Counted from the stretch's first letter, positions 1-8,829 are shown. The stretch: 64,000 bases of DNA from Peribacillus psychrosaccharolyticus ATCC 23296 (GCF_000305495.1 NZ_AJTN02000193.1:83600-147599), one strand, 5' to 3'. Numbers and translations are program-made. Notes: generated from the sequence alone by a model not told the origin.

Positions 1-5
1 CTATT

Positions 6-37
6 AAACGCTGGAGTTCTCTTACTTCAGCGTTTTT
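6..37 (+). terminator. Rho-independent terminator of an upstream gene
   Basis: An 8-bp stem (AAACGCTG at 6-13 pairs with CAGCGTTT at 28-35) runs into a short T tract. It reads as the terminator of a plus-strand gene that ends just outside the window. Confidence 0.6.
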
Positions 38-167
38 GGTTTGGGGGTCTCTAAGAATATTGCATGTGGGTAATTACCTATTGTATTGTTAAAGAAGATA
101 AATAGCGTATCTGCCTCTTCTTTTCAAGGCAAGGCAGTAAACTCTATAAAAAGGAAGTGTCCAAGCT

Positions 168-875
168 TTGAGAATTAATAAATTTATAAGCGAATCTGGA
201 AAAGCCTCCAGACGCGGAGCGGATAAATTAGTCAGTGAAGGCAGAGTAACCATTAATGGAAAAATCGCCAAAATAGGTGATCAAGTGGAACCTGGTGATG
301 ATATTCGCGTCAGCGGAGCCCAAATCGGTATTGTGAAAAACAATGTCTATATCGCTTTAAATAAACCTGTAGGTATCACGAGCACATCAGAGAAAAAAGT
401 TAAAGGGAATATTATTGATTTAGTTAATCATCCTCTGAGAATTTCACATATTGGACGCCTTGATAAGGAATCAGAGGGGTTAATTCTCCTTACCAATGAT
501 GGCGATATCGTGAATGAGATACTTCGAGCTGAAAATAGGCATGAAAAAGAATATATTGTTTCAGTAGATAAGCCCATAACACCAGAATTTTTGGAGAAAA
601 TGGCTTCTGGAGTAAAAATCCTTGATACGAAAACCTTACCGTGTGAAGTGACTCAACTTTCCAAATTTGATTTTAAAATTATTCTCACTCAAGGACTAAA
701 TCGTCAAATTCGCCGCATGTGTGCCGAACTAGGCTATGAAGTGTATCGTTTGCAGCGGGTAAGGATTATGAATATACAGCTAGGTAGTCTTCCGGTTGGC
801 CAATGGCGTGATCTAACAAAGAAAGAACGCAATCAACTGTTTGAGGATTTAAACTACGAACCAAAAGAATGGTAA
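168..875 (+). CDS. rluF: 23S rRNA pseudouridine synthase, RluF/RsuA family
   Basis: This 235-aa enzyme converts a uridine in ribosomal RNA to pseudouridine; the family member RluF acts on 23S rRNA U2604. An S4 RNA-binding domain occupies about residues 1-48. The RsuA/RluB/E/F catalytic domain follows, with the signature GRLDKESEGL placing the catalytic aspartate at D99, and the late motif GLNRQIRRMC. The start is TTG at 168, preceded by the SD-like AAGGAAG at 151-157; no ATG fits the conserved N-terminus. RluF is inferred from overall similarity, and the exact target uridine is not proven. The gene stands alone on the plus strand. Confidence 0.85.
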   Translation: MRINKFISESGKASRRGADKLVSEGRVTINGKIAKIGDQVEPGDDIRVSGAQIGIVKNNVYIALNKPVGITSTSEKKVKGNIIDLVNHPLRISHIGRLDKESEGLILLTNDGDIVNEILRAENRHEKEYIVSVDKPITPEFLEKMASGVKILDTKTLPCEVTQLSKFDFKIILTQGLNRQIRRMCAELGYEVYRLQRVRIMNIQLGSLPVGQWRDLTKKERNQLFEDLNYEPKEW

Positions 876-976
876 AACTATTTTTTATGGAAAAATAATC
901 ATCTCTCATTCTTGATTTTATAAATGCTATCAATAATACTAAAGATAGAATGACTTTAACTAAGGAGATGTGTATT

Positions 977-1312
977 ATGCTAATCGTAACCAATAGAATC
1001 AAGGTAAAAAAAGGCATGGGTGCAGTTATGGCTCCAGGGTTTACAGCACCTGGCCCGCTGGATACCACTGAGGGCTTCGTAAAAGTAGAAGTACTTTTAA
1101 CACAAAACCTAGAAGACTATGATGAATTGAATGTAAACATGTACTGGGAAAACCTTGATAATTTTACTGCTTGGAGAAATAGTGATGCCTTTAAAGCTGC
1201 TCACAAACGTCCTGAACCAAGTGCAGATGGAGCTAAAAAAGAATCACCCATTATCGGCAGTGAATTAATTACCTACGAAGTAGCTGCAGTTAAAGAAGCA
1301 ATCACGAAATAA
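977..1312 (+). CDS. IsdG-family heme-degrading monooxygenase
   Basis: This 111-aa ABM-fold protein should cleave heme to release iron in the cytoplasm. The IsdG/IsdI catalytic triad is visible at the expected spacing: N6, W66 and H76 (7/67/77 in staphylococcal IsdG). The surrounding motifs SDAFKAAHK and SPIIGSELITYE are typical of the family. The ATG at 977 is chosen over in-frame codons at 950 and 968 because AAGGAG at 962-967 lies 9 nt upstream and the family N-terminus starts with the strand that carries Asn6. The nearby iron-siderophore locus (8.9-11.9 kb) fits an iron-acquisition role. I saw no convincing Fur box directly upstream. Confidence 0.88.
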   Translation: MLIVTNRIKVKKGMGAVMAPGFTAPGPLDTTEGFVKVEVLLTQNLEDYDELNVNMYWENLDNFTAWRNSDAFKAAHKRPEPSADGAKKESPIIGSELITYEVAAVKEAITK

Positions 1313-1320
1313 ATCTTCAT

Positions 1321-1352
1321 GAAGAGGCGCACTCATCTGCAGCCTCTTTTTT
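1321..1352 (+). terminator. Rho-independent terminator
   Basis: A stem of about 7 bp (AAGAGGC at 1322-1328 with GCCTCTT at 1342-1348) is followed by a T run. It lies just after the heme monooxygenase gene. Confidence 0.8.
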
Positions 1353-1451
1353 GTCCCCTCTTTCCTAATGATTGATCTTTTTTCATTTGTACACTTGTTG
1401 GTCACATCAACATAGTATTCTTTGGGTACACCAAATTAGGAGGTACTAAAA

Positions 1452-1919
1452 ATGAAAAAAACTCGGATGACCGCAGCTGTTTTGGCACTTGCTCTTTCCA
1501 CATCTGTTATTACTGCTCCCGCTCTGGCAGCAACGACTCAATCTCAAAATACTAAGACCACACAAACCGTACAATCGACAAAAGATAAATTCTATGTTGC
1601 CGGTTTTACACAAAAGGAATTCAACACTTATTTTACTAAATTACAAAAAGCTGTAGCTAAAAATGACAAGAAAGCCGTTTCTAACCTCGTTTATTACCCG
1701 CTGAATGTGAATAGCAATGGAAAAACAAAAGTCATCAAAAATCAAAAACAGTTTATTAAAGAATACAAGGCCATCATGACAAAAAAGGTGAAAAACTCTG
1801 TTCTCAAACAAAAATCGGATAAAGTATTTGTGAACTATAAAGGTGCAATGACTGGAAATGGTGAGGTTTGGATGAGTAAATTCAATAAGAAGCTTGGGAT
1901 ATATGGCATTAACAAATGA
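1452..1919 (+). CDS. Small secreted protein of unknown function
   Basis: This 155-aa protein has a clear Sec signal peptide: a basic start (MKKTRM), a hydrophobic core, and a likely signal peptidase I site after APALA near residue 27. The mature part is Lys/Thr/Asn-rich and has one conserved-looking segment (about residues 50-145) that resembles small periplasmic or extracellular NTF2-like proteins; this is a tentative fold guess. No catalytic motif is visible. The SD AGGAGG lies just upstream. It precedes a two-component operon and is separated from it by a strong terminator, so co-regulation is possible but not shown. Confidence 0.8.
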   Translation: MKKTRMTAAVLALALSTSVITAPALAATTQSQNTKTTQTVQSTKDKFYVAGFTQKEFNTYFTKLQKAVAKNDKKAVSNLVYYPLNVNSNGKTKVIKNQKQFIKEYKAIMTKKVKNSVLKQKSDKVFVNYKGAMTGNGEVWMSKFNKKLGIYGINK

Positions 1920-1931
1920 TATCGTTTCCTT

Positions 1932-1970
1932 AATCCTTATTGCCCCGTTATACTAGGGCAATAAGGATTT
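1932..1970 (+). terminator. Strong hairpin terminator
   Basis: A perfect 14-bp stem (1932-1945 with 1956-1969) has a 10-nt loop and a short T-rich tail. It separates the secreted protein from the two-component operon. Confidence 0.75.
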
Positions 1971-1995
1971 CTTGGGATAAAGAGGTGAACTTTCC

Positions 1996-2676
1996 TTGAA
2001 ACATAACCTATTATTGGTCGAAGATGAAGCGCTCGTCCGCGAAATCGTGACTGACTATTTCGAAAACGAACAGTGGACTATCTATGAAGCGGAAACTGGG
2101 GTACTGGCATTAGATCTTTTTGAGCGACATTCCATTGATTTGGTCATTCTGGATATTATGCTCCCCGAATTAGATGGGTGGACGGTATGCAAGCAGATTA
2201 GAAAATCTTCTGACGTACCCATTATCATGCTGACCGCCAAGGGCGAAGATGATGATAAGGTGTTAGGATACGAGCTCGGCGCTGATGATTATGTCACAAA
2301 GCCCTTTAGTCCAAGGGTATTAGTGGCACAGGCTAAGGCCTTATTGAAACGAGCAGAAGGAAGAATAAGCGGGGAAGAATTTTTGCTGCAATTCGGTTCG
2401 CTAGAATTGAACACCAAGTCCTACTCCGTAACGATTGCCGGAGCAGACATAGACTTGTCGCCGAAAGAATATGATCTGCTTATTTATTTAGTCCGAAATA
2501 AAGGAATTGTTCTTTCACGAGATACTATTTTAAATGCCGTTTGGGGATTTGATTATTTTGGGGATATTCGGACCGTTGATACCCATATAAAAAAATTGCG
2601 GGCTAAATTAGGAAATGAAAGTGAAAGAATTGTTACCGTTATTCGTGCGGGCTATCGATTCGAGGCAGAAAAATGA
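1996..2676 (+). CDS. OmpR-family response regulator
   Basis: This 226-aa DNA-binding regulator has an N-terminal receiver domain (about 1-115) with acidic pocket EDE near residues 9-11, phospho-acceptor D52 in LDIMLPELDG and the conserved lysine in VTKPFSP. A C-terminal winged helix (about 130-224) carries the typical SPKEYDLL and RTVDTHIKKLRAKLG segments. The start is TTG at 1996, 8 nt after the SD AGAGGTG. The stop overlaps the start of the kinase gene (ATGA, 2673-2676), so the two are translationally coupled. The signal is unknown. Confidence 0.92.
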   Translation: MKHNLLLVEDEALVREIVTDYFENEQWTIYEAETGVLALDLFERHSIDLVILDIMLPELDGWTVCKQIRKSSDVPIIMLTAKGEDDDKVLGYELGADDYVTKPFSPRVLVAQAKALLKRAEGRISGEEFLLQFGSLELNTKSYSVTIAGADIDLSPKEYDLLIYLVRNKGIVLSRDTILNAVWGFDYFGDIRTVDTHIKKLRAKLGNESERIVTVIRAGYRFEAEK

Positions 2677-4418
2677 AGAAAAGCTCCGTTGTTCTAAAGC
2701 TATTTATGGTGACGTTTATCTGCTTCTCCCTCTTTTATTTCCTTCTTCTGCTCAGCCAAGTTTTATTTTTTGAGAAATTTTACTTTGAAAATAAAATTGG
2801 CCAATTAAGTAAAAACCTAAAAACATTCGGTCCTATTCTCTCGAAGTACACTGAAGATGAAGGCAAGACAGCTGAATTAACAGGGGAATTTATGAATCAA
2901 AATAATGCGGCACTTTCCCTGTTAAACAAGGATTTTACCAATCAGCCTTTATATTCCTATCGTATTGAGCTGCTGGCAGACGGAGAGAACAAAACCATAT
3001 TACTTTCTGGTGAGGGCATTCAATTAAATGATGTCCCTAGCCAGATTAAACAAGGGGATAGTCTGCGTGTTGACGGGTTCTATTTGGATGAAGCAGAAAC
3101 CATCATTCAACCTGTTACGCTGTCTGCACCGTCTACTGTACCGCCAGAGCAAGGATTAGAAATGATTGAGGGCACGGTAACTAATTATACACTTCCTAAA
3201 AACCGATCGTTTAACGCTTATTTTCAGGATAATTTAAATCAAGAAATCTTACGCAGCTGGATTAATATAACGACCAATAAAGATTTGCTGAATAATGATA
3301 CGATTCAATACAAATGGACCGATCAATGGAGCGGCGTCCCCTATGTTCTGCTCATCCAGAAGATAGAACTTAATGGAGATCCCTATTATCTGGCTGCCTC
3401 CACGACTCTTCAGCCAGTGGATGAAGCAGTCGAAATGATTCAACAATATTTTCTTTATTTTGCAGCATTCGGCATTATCCTGCTTGTTATTATTTCTGGC
3501 TTTTACTCACGTATTCTATCTAAACCGTTAATATCTTTAAGCCAAACTGCACGACGTATGGCTGATCTCGATTTTTCTATCAAAACTCCATCTCATTCTA
3601 ATGATGAATTCGGGGCTCTCTCCGCTAGTCTTCAGACGATGTCCGATAACTTGAAAGCGACATTAAAGGAGTTAGAGACTGCTAATCAACAGTTGCATAA
3701 GGATATGGATAAAAAACAAGAACTCTTACAACTACATAAAGAATTCACCGGGAATGTCTCACATGAATTAAAAACGCCGCTTGGAATTATCAAAGGATTC
3801 GCAGAAGGACTTCAGGATGGAGTAGCTGAACATAAAAAAGAACGCTACCTCTCTCATATCTTGCATGAGGTCGATCATATGAATGAGATCATTATGGACT
3901 TACTTTTGCTATCAAAATATGAGGCGGAAGCTGTTCAGCTTCATATAAAATCCTTTTCCGTCAGTCACTTAATCAACCGTGTACTTGATACATTCACTCA
4001 ACAACTTGCTCAGAAATCCCTAGAAGTTGTGATCACCAATCATACACATGGAATTGTCCAAGCAGATCAAAAAAGAATCGAACAAGTACTCGTCAATCTG
4101 TTAAGCAATGCCATAACCCATGCCTCTCCTCGGTCATCCATCTATGTCACTCTATTAAACATAGCAGATGAAATCGAAGTTCGAATTGAAAACAAAGGCG
4201 AGCAGATTCCCATCAACCAAATGGAGCGGATTTGGGAAAAGTTTTACCGAACCGAGTACTCGAGAAGCCGTAAATCCGGCGGTACAGGATTAGGCCTGGC
4301 TATTGTCAGTCAAATCTTACATCTCCATGGACGATCTTTTGGGGCAGAAAACACAGCCGTTGGAGTTGTCTTTTTCTTTAGATTAAAAGAAAGCGAGAGG
4401 AATACAAATGAAATGTAA
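2673..4418 (+). CDS. Membrane sensor histidine kinase
   Basis: This 581-aa kinase is the partner of the preceding regulator. The first membrane segment is at about residues 10-32 and the second at about 255-280. They bound an extracytoplasmic sensor of about 220 residues that matches no domain I recognise. HAMP (about 280-335), HisKA with phospho-acceptor H364 in VSHELKTP, and an HATPase domain with N, G1 (GEQIPI) and G2 (GGTGLGLAIV) boxes follow. The large extracellular sensor suggests an envelope signal. The 3' end overlaps the following lipoprotein gene by 11 nt. Confidence 0.92.
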   Translation: MKKSSVVLKLFMVTFICFSLFYFLLLLSQVLFFEKFYFENKIGQLSKNLKTFGPILSKYTEDEGKTAELTGEFMNQNNAALSLLNKDFTNQPLYSYRIELLADGENKTILLSGEGIQLNDVPSQIKQGDSLRVDGFYLDEAETIIQPVTLSAPSTVPPEQGLEMIEGTVTNYTLPKNRSFNAYFQDNLNQEILRSWINITTNKDLLNNDTIQYKWTDQWSGVPYVLLIQKIELNGDPYYLAASTTLQPVDEAVEMIQQYFLYFAAFGIILLVIISGFYSRILSKPLISLSQTARRMADLDFSIKTPSHSNDEFGALSASLQTMSDNLKATLKELETANQQLHKDMDKKQELLQLHKEFTGNVSHELKTPLGIIKGFAEGLQDGVAEHKKERYLSHILHEVDHMNEIIMDLLLLSKYEAEAVQLHIKSFSVSHLINRVLDTFTQQLAQKSLEVVITNHTHGIVQADQKRIEQVLVNLLSNAITHASPRSSIYVTLLNIADEIEVRIENKGEQIPINQMERIWEKFYRTEYSRSRKSGGTGLGLAIVSQILHLHGRSFGAENTAVGVVFFFRLKESERNTNEM

Positions 4419-4944
4419 CATCAAACGCTATCTAGTATTCATGTCTCTTTTTATCGTCCTGACAGCATGCAGCCCAGATAACCGTACAGAACCGCCTAAA
4501 GACGAAGAGAATACTAACGTGACAAAAGAACCAGAAAGTGAGCAGCAAGAGAACGAAAATAATGATAAAAAAAGCGATGGAGATCTAAAAGATAGAGATC
4601 AAAACAATGAAATTGATCCCGCAAAAGAAAAAGTTCTCATGATCATTGACCAAACTCAAGAGGAACCACCTGATCAGTTTTATTTTTCAGTTAAGAAGCT
4701 GCCGGATGGATACAGTCTTGCTAAGATGGCCTGGCAATCAAACCATGATGTTACGAATACCACCCAAGAAGCCATCAGTAATGGCGGGACAGGCATAAAG
4801 GGCTTTTATATCAGCGGTAATGGACAATTTATGGGGTTTTCCTATGATTCATCGTGGAAGGGAGAAACAGGAGAAGTCATTTTCTATTTCGAAAATGAGG
4901 CAAAAGAACAAGTTACATGGCAGAAAACGATAACGCTTCAATAA
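4408..4944 (+). CDS. Lipoprotein encoded in the two-component operon
   Basis: This 178-aa protein has a lipobox (LTAC, lipidated Cys21), so it should be anchored to the outer face of the membrane. A Glu/Asn/Asp/Lys-rich linker (about 25-70) leads to a compact C-terminal domain (about 75-178) with no recognised motif; it looks like a small beta-sandwich. Its gene overlaps the end of the kinase gene by 11 nt, so it is co-translated and may act as an accessory sensor or as the target of the system. That functional link is inferred from position only. Confidence 0.85.
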   Translation: MKCNIKRYLVFMSLFIVLTACSPDNRTEPPKDEENTNVTKEPESEQQENENNDKKSDGDLKDRDQNNEIDPAKEKVLMIIDQTQEEPPDQFYFSVKKLPDGYSLAKMAWQSNHDVTNTTQEAISNGGTGIKGFYISGNGQFMGFSYDSSWKGETGEVIFYFENEAKEQVTWQKTITLQ

Positions 4945-4945
4945 T

Positions 4946-4980
4946 CAAAAGGAGAAGCTCATTTTGACTTTCTCCTTTTG
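4946..4980 (+). terminator. Hairpin terminator
   Basis: An 11-bp stem (4946-4956 with 4970-4980) lies directly after the lipoprotein stop. It sits between convergent genes. The T tract is weak on both strands. Confidence 0.6.
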
Positions 4981-4993
4981 AGTTTCTCCTATA

Positions 4994-5854
4994 CTAAAAC
5001 TCAGCTTTGACAATCCGTTCTTTATGAATGTTTATCCTCCACCTGCTTCCCGTCCCAATCTTATATGTCTTCGCAAATGATGCCTGATTAAGCGCAATCC
5101 CCATATTATCAAGTGAATTTACATATATAAGTGCTTCCCCTAACGAACTATCAGCAAATGACCTTCCATACGTCATAGAATAGGCATAGACTTGTTGATT
5201 CCCGTTTTCTATCTCAACAGTGACCCTCTCGCCGATCTCAACTTTTAATTGGTTAAAGATAGTTCGAGGGATATTTGTCCAAAGATTACCGAAGCGTATA
5301 TCGAGAATTTCAATAATACCTGTAATACGATTATCACTTAGACACGCATCAGCAAGTGGAAATCCAACAAGTGAGTCAACCGGAATTTCAGGACCCACCT
5401 CTTCAAAATCAATAATACCTGCTGCAAGCCGGGCACCGGTATATGCATAAACATCACGGCCATGAAACGTATAGGACTCACCAGAACGCGGCAGACGATT
5501 AACTGTCTCATCTATCATGCGGACAGCTGTGATTCCAACCTTTTTCTTTAGATGGGTGAGTGTTCCGTTATCTGGTGTTACAATATATTGTTCATCTGTA
5601 GTCTTGACGACGATACTTCGGCGGTCACAGCCTACTCCTGGATCAACGACTGAAACAAAAACCGTACCGTTAGGCCAATATGGTACAGTCTGCAACAGAC
5701 GATAGGACCCTTCCCACACATTAAACGGGGGAATGTCGTGAGTAATATCACTGATTTTCAGCTCTTTATTTACCGATAGGGCCACCCCATACATCGCACT
5801 AACTGCACCGTCACTAATTCCAAAATCCGACTGAAAAACCAATAAGTTAACCAT
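4994..5854 (-). CDS. SAM hydroxide adenosyltransferase family protein (DUF62)
   Basis: This 286-aa protein belongs to the family that splits S-adenosylmethionine with hydroxide (or halide in fluorinase/chlorinase) to give adenosine and methionine. The N-terminal SDFG motif, the DPGVG..RR segment carrying the Asp and Arg of the hydroxide-activating triad, and HGRDVY carrying the His are all present, favouring a hydrolase over a halogenase. A C-terminal beta-barrel domain follows. Translation should start at ATG 5854, which has SD GGAGGT five nt upstream; longer in-frame extensions lack an SD and family similarity. The physiological role of this family is poorly understood. Confidence 0.85.
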   Translation of the reverse strand: MVNLLVFQSDFGISDGAVSAMYGVALSVNKELKISDITHDIPPFNVWEGSYRLLQTVPYWPNGTVFVSVVDPGVGCDRRSIVVKTTDEQYIVTPDNGTLTHLKKKVGITAVRMIDETVNRLPRSGESYTFHGRDVYAYTGARLAAGIIDFEEVGPEIPVDSLVGFPLADACLSDNRITGIIEILDIRFGNLWTNIPRTIFNQLKVEIGERVTVEIENGNQQVYAYSMTYGRSFADSSLGEALIYVNSLDNMGIALNQASFAKTYKIGTGSRWRINIHKERIVKAEF

Positions 5855-6061
5855 TATGTACCTCCATCTGAAAGGGTCTTTATTGAGTAATTTATAAAAT
5901 AAAAACACCCTATCCTTATCAATTAACATTAAAAGGACTTGGTGTTATTCACATGGTTTCTTTTAAATGGAGACAGAACTAATCATCGTCCAGCCTCTGA
6001 CCCTAATGACAAATCTTTATATTACCAATATTCTAACTTTTTATCTCTTAGTAAGTCAATG

Positions 6062-6101
6062 AAAAAAAGCATGGTCGAAGTAGGTTCTTCAATCCATGCT
6101 T
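6062..6101 (-). terminator. Rho-independent terminator of rlmN
   Basis: On the minus strand, AAGCATGG and CCATGCTT form an 8-bp stem followed by a run of seven T. It lies just after the rlmN stop. Confidence 0.85.
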
Positions 6102-6121
6102 ATTACCCATATCCCAAGTGC

Positions 6122-7189
6122 TTATTTAGCTTCTGCTTTTTTCATTTGCTTACTACGAAGCTGTCCGCAGGCTGCATCGATATCCGTCCCATGCTCCTGA
6201 CGAATTTTGCAGTTTACGCCTCTTTTTTTCAATGTATCATAAAACGCTAGAACTGATTCTTGGTCACTGCGTTGATACTGACTATGTTCATCAACTGGGT
6301 TATATGGAATCAGATTGACATACACACGCTGTTTTTTATTCTCTAGAAGATCGGCAAGCTGCTCAGCTTCTTCTGGGTGATCATTTAAATCCTTCAATAA
6401 AATATATTCAATCGTAATTCTACGATTTGTCTTAGCTAAGTAATAATCAAGTGCTTCCATAAGTTTTTCAATTGGAAATGCACGATTAATTTTCATAATT
6501 TTCGTTCTAAGCTCATTATTGGGTGCATGAAGTGAAATCGCAAGGTTAACCTGCAGTTGGGCATCTGTGAATTCATACAGCTTGTTAGCCAAGCCGCTCG
6601 TTGACACGGTAATCCTTCTTGCAGCAATTGCTAACCCCTTTCGGTCGGTCACAACATGAATGAAATTCAGCATATTTTCAAAGTTATCAAATGGCTCGCC
6701 AATGCCCATTACAACGATATGACTGACATTTTCACCCTGCTCTTTTTTATCCAAGTAAAGTTGTACGTTCATTATCTGTTCAACAATCTCTCCGCCCGAT
6801 AAGTCGCGGTTTTTGGCTAATAATCCGCTCGCACAGAAGCTGCAGCCAATATTACATCCAACCTGCGTCGTCACACAAACAGAGAGACCATATTTATGCT
6901 TCATTAGAACTGTCTCAATTAAATTGCCATCCTTCAGCTTGAATAAAAACTTAACCGTTCCATCCGCAGATTCCTGCTTAACATGCTCTGTCAGTGTTTG
7001 AATGGAAAAGTTTTCAGCCAATACCTGAATACAGTCAGTATTTACATCAGTCATTTCACTGAAATCAGTTGCCCGCTTCCGATATAGATAGTCCCAAACT
7101 TGTGTCGCTCTATATTTTTTATGTCCGTGTTCCATTAGCCACTCGGTCAGTTGTTCAAATGTTAATCCATAAATGGACTCTTTCCTCAT
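6122..7189 (-). CDS. rlmN: Radical SAM 23S rRNA/tRNA adenine C2-methyltransferase RlmN
   Basis: This 355-aa enzyme methylates C2 of adenosine 2503 in 23S rRNA (and A37 in some tRNAs). The CxxxCxxC iron-sulfur motif is at C112, C116 and C119, the SAM-binding MGIGEPFDN segment follows, and the methyl-carrying cysteine is C341 in AACGQLR. The sequence is RlmN-like rather than Cfr-like in the MGIGEP and VNLIPYNP segments. In Bacillus subtilis rlmN lies in the prpC/prkC region, so this copy is out of its usual place and may be a second paralogue; only the rest of the genome can tell. Confidence 0.88.
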   Translation of the reverse strand: MRKESIYGLTFEQLTEWLMEHGHKKYRATQVWDYLYRKRATDFSEMTDVNTDCIQVLAENFSIQTLTEHVKQESADGTVKFLFKLKDGNLIETVLMKHKYGLSVCVTTQVGCNIGCSFCASGLLAKNRDLSGGEIVEQIMNVQLYLDKKEQGENVSHIVVMGIGEPFDNFENMLNFIHVVTDRKGLAIAARRITVSTSGLANKLYEFTDAQLQVNLAISLHAPNNELRTKIMKINRAFPIEKLMEALDYYLAKTNRRITIEYILLKDLNDHPEEAEQLADLLENKKQRVYVNLIPYNPVDEHSQYQRSDQESVLAFYDTLKKRGVNCKIRQEHGTDIDAACGQLRSKQMKKAEAK

Positions 7190-7404
7190 TCCTTAACCCT
7201 CTTCTCGTATTGATAACTTTTCTACTATTACTATTACTTATTCAGCATAAATTAGCAATCCTGCAGATCCTGATTTACTTGTAAGGATTCACCATTATTG
7301 TTCTATGATACCTTACAAAACAATTCATAAAAAAACAACCCAACTACGGTAAGTAAGTTGAGGAGCTTCCTTCTGCTTTTCTTTTATATCTTCCTATATA
7401 TATC

Positions 7405-7441
7405 AAAAGACAGGTAACCTTTGCTGGTTCTCCTGTCTTTT
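7405..7441 (-). terminator. Rho-independent terminator
   Basis: A 10-bp stem (AAAAGACAGG with CCTGTCTTTT) lies after the stop of the minus-strand GATase-like gene. Confidence 0.75.
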
Positions 7442-7476
7442 ACATTTAATCACTCTGTCCCATGTCTTAAATTAAT

Positions 7477-8082
7477 TTATATTTCTCCATTCGCCAGCCA
7501 AGGTAAAAAGCCGTCTAGAAAACGTTCAGTCGCGGGCATGAAGTATGATCCAAAATGATAATCAGGATCTAACGTGGTAATAATCCATGTACCACCCGTG
7601 CTGACTTTATCTAGATACATGACTGAACCGCCGTCTTCTGTTGCGATTAGCGTTTTGGCTCCTGCAATCGGCCAAAAAACGCCATGTTGATGCCAAGTTG
7701 CGTCTGACAAAGTGATGTAATTAAACAGGTCATTTTCTGGTGCAGCCAACACCAACCCGCTTTTAGCACCTTTTTCCTTCCACCACCAGAAGTTTGTTTC
7801 TCTTTCTTCCCATTTTTGATTAGGCAGCCACTCCCAAGGCTGAGGGCCGAATGCAACCACAATTCCACCTTGCTCTGCATAAGCATGAATTTTTTCTTTT
7901 GCTTGAAGGAGTAATGTCTCATTCATCTGAGAGGGAACCAGTAACACATCAAAATGATTGATTGGCGTTTCTAAAAAGTTCGGAAAGTAAATAAGTTCTG
8001 CAAGGTACTGATTATATTTTGGTTCATTAAAGGTTCGATAATGTGAGGCGTTACCACTATAAATAACCGCTATTTTCCTCAT
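7477..8082 (-). CDS. GATase1/ThuA-like protein of unknown function (pair member 1)
   Basis: This 201-aa soluble protein has an alternating alpha/beta pattern like class-I glutamine-amidotransferase/ThuA domains, with FDVLLVPS (about 44-51) and a helix then GGIVVAFG (about 72-79). There is no cysteine at all, so a classical GATase nucleophile is absent and it is more likely a binding or carbohydrate/siderophore-related protein than an amidotransferase. It is unusually Trp-rich. Its start (ATG 8082) overlaps the stop of the upstream gene as TAATG, so the two are coupled. Both lie divergent from a Fur-type siderophore transporter. I do not recognise a named family. Confidence 0.7.
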   Translation of the reverse strand: MRKIAVIYSGNASHYRTFNEPKYNQYLAELIYFPNFLETPINHFDVLLVPSQMNETLLLQAKEKIHAYAEQGGIVVAFGPQPWEWLPNQKWEERETNFWWWKEKGAKSGLVLAAPENDLFNYITLSDATWHQHGVFWPIAGAKTLIATEDGGSVMYLDKVSTGGTWIITTLDPDYHFGSYFMPATERFLDGFLPWLANGEI

Positions 8083-8711
8083 TACTTTTCTCCCCTTTTT
8101 GAATCAAGTTCGTCATGTACCCATTGAAGAAGCTGTGTACTTATACGGTCAGTTGATTTATTTTGCATCCGATGAGAAAAAAGATCCCGCCCAGCATGAA
8201 CCAACATTGTTCCTTTGGTCGTGTTTCGATCGATATAGGTAGTCGGCATTCCAGGAAGCGTAAGCAGGACTTCAGCATGACTTGGAACGGGTGAATGTGT
8301 GCCGCGTGCAAAAAAGCCGGCAACCCCTTTATTAAACGTCATATCTTCTGTATCCACGCCTTCAAATATTGGATGTTCTATTACTTTTGAAATGGTATAA
8401 TCCGTAAAACTATTTATAGTTTTAGGTGTAAAGAGCGAACAGCCTGGCAGCCATTTTTTGAATAAATGTCCACAAAAGATAACTACCTTCCCTTCCTCTA
8501 AAAAGGAAGCAATCTTCTCTTTATGTATATAGAGGTATTCTTGATCGATAAAGTCATGAAAGAATATACATTTAAATGGTTCTAAATCTACCTTATCAAA
8601 CATGTACTGATCAATTTGTGTAAAGTTTTCTTGTATAAACGAATTGGTACGATTCTGTATACCAAATGCATGACCTGGATCTAAATATAAGATATCTCTA
8701 AGCTGCGTCAA
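8082..8711 (-). CDS. GATase1/ThuA-like protein of unknown function (pair member 2)
   Basis: This protein resembles its downstream neighbour in layout: a hydrophobic strand ending FKCIFFHDF, a helix with IHKEKIASFLEEGKVVIFCG, then HPIFEG. I place the start at TTG 8711, where a perfect SD (GGAGG, complement of 8719-8723) sits 7 nt upstream. This gives 209 aa, close to the 201 aa of its partner. In-frame starts at 8774 and 8837 give longer proteins without an SD. The Fur box at 8871-8885 lies upstream, so iron-controlled expression with the divergent transporter is likely. The function is unknown. Confidence 0.68.
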   Translation of the reverse strand: MTQLRDILYLDPGHAFGIQNRTNSFIQENFTQIDQYMFDKVDLEPFKCIFFHDFIDQEYLYIHKEKIASFLEEGKVVIFCGHLFKKWLPGCSLFTPKTINSFTDYTISKVIEHPIFEGVDTEDMTFNKGVAGFFARGTHSPVPSHAEVLLTLPGMPTTYIDRNTTKGTMLVHAGRDLFSHRMQNKSTDRISTQLLQWVHDELDSKRGEK

Positions 8712-8829
8712 AATATATCCTCCAATCAGTAATGGGCTACTTATATTTACTAAGTTAATTCTTTTCTGAAACATACCCTTGTTGTGATCGTGCACAACAA
8801 ATATTATTATTGTAATATAAAGAAAACGA

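Noticed and set aside
766-1068. 100-codon minus-strand frame over rluF and the heme oxygenase
   Set aside because: It is antisense to two convincing genes and shows no protein family signal.
5939-6250. 103-codon plus-strand frame opposite the end of rlmN
   Set aside because: It overlaps the rlmN coding end and terminator on the other strand; cysteine-rich shadow sequence without an SD.
6122-7189. Possible Cfr-type antibiotic-resistance methyltransferase
   Set aside because: The motifs ([26 protein letters not shown]) and overall similarity are RlmN-like rather than Cfr-like.
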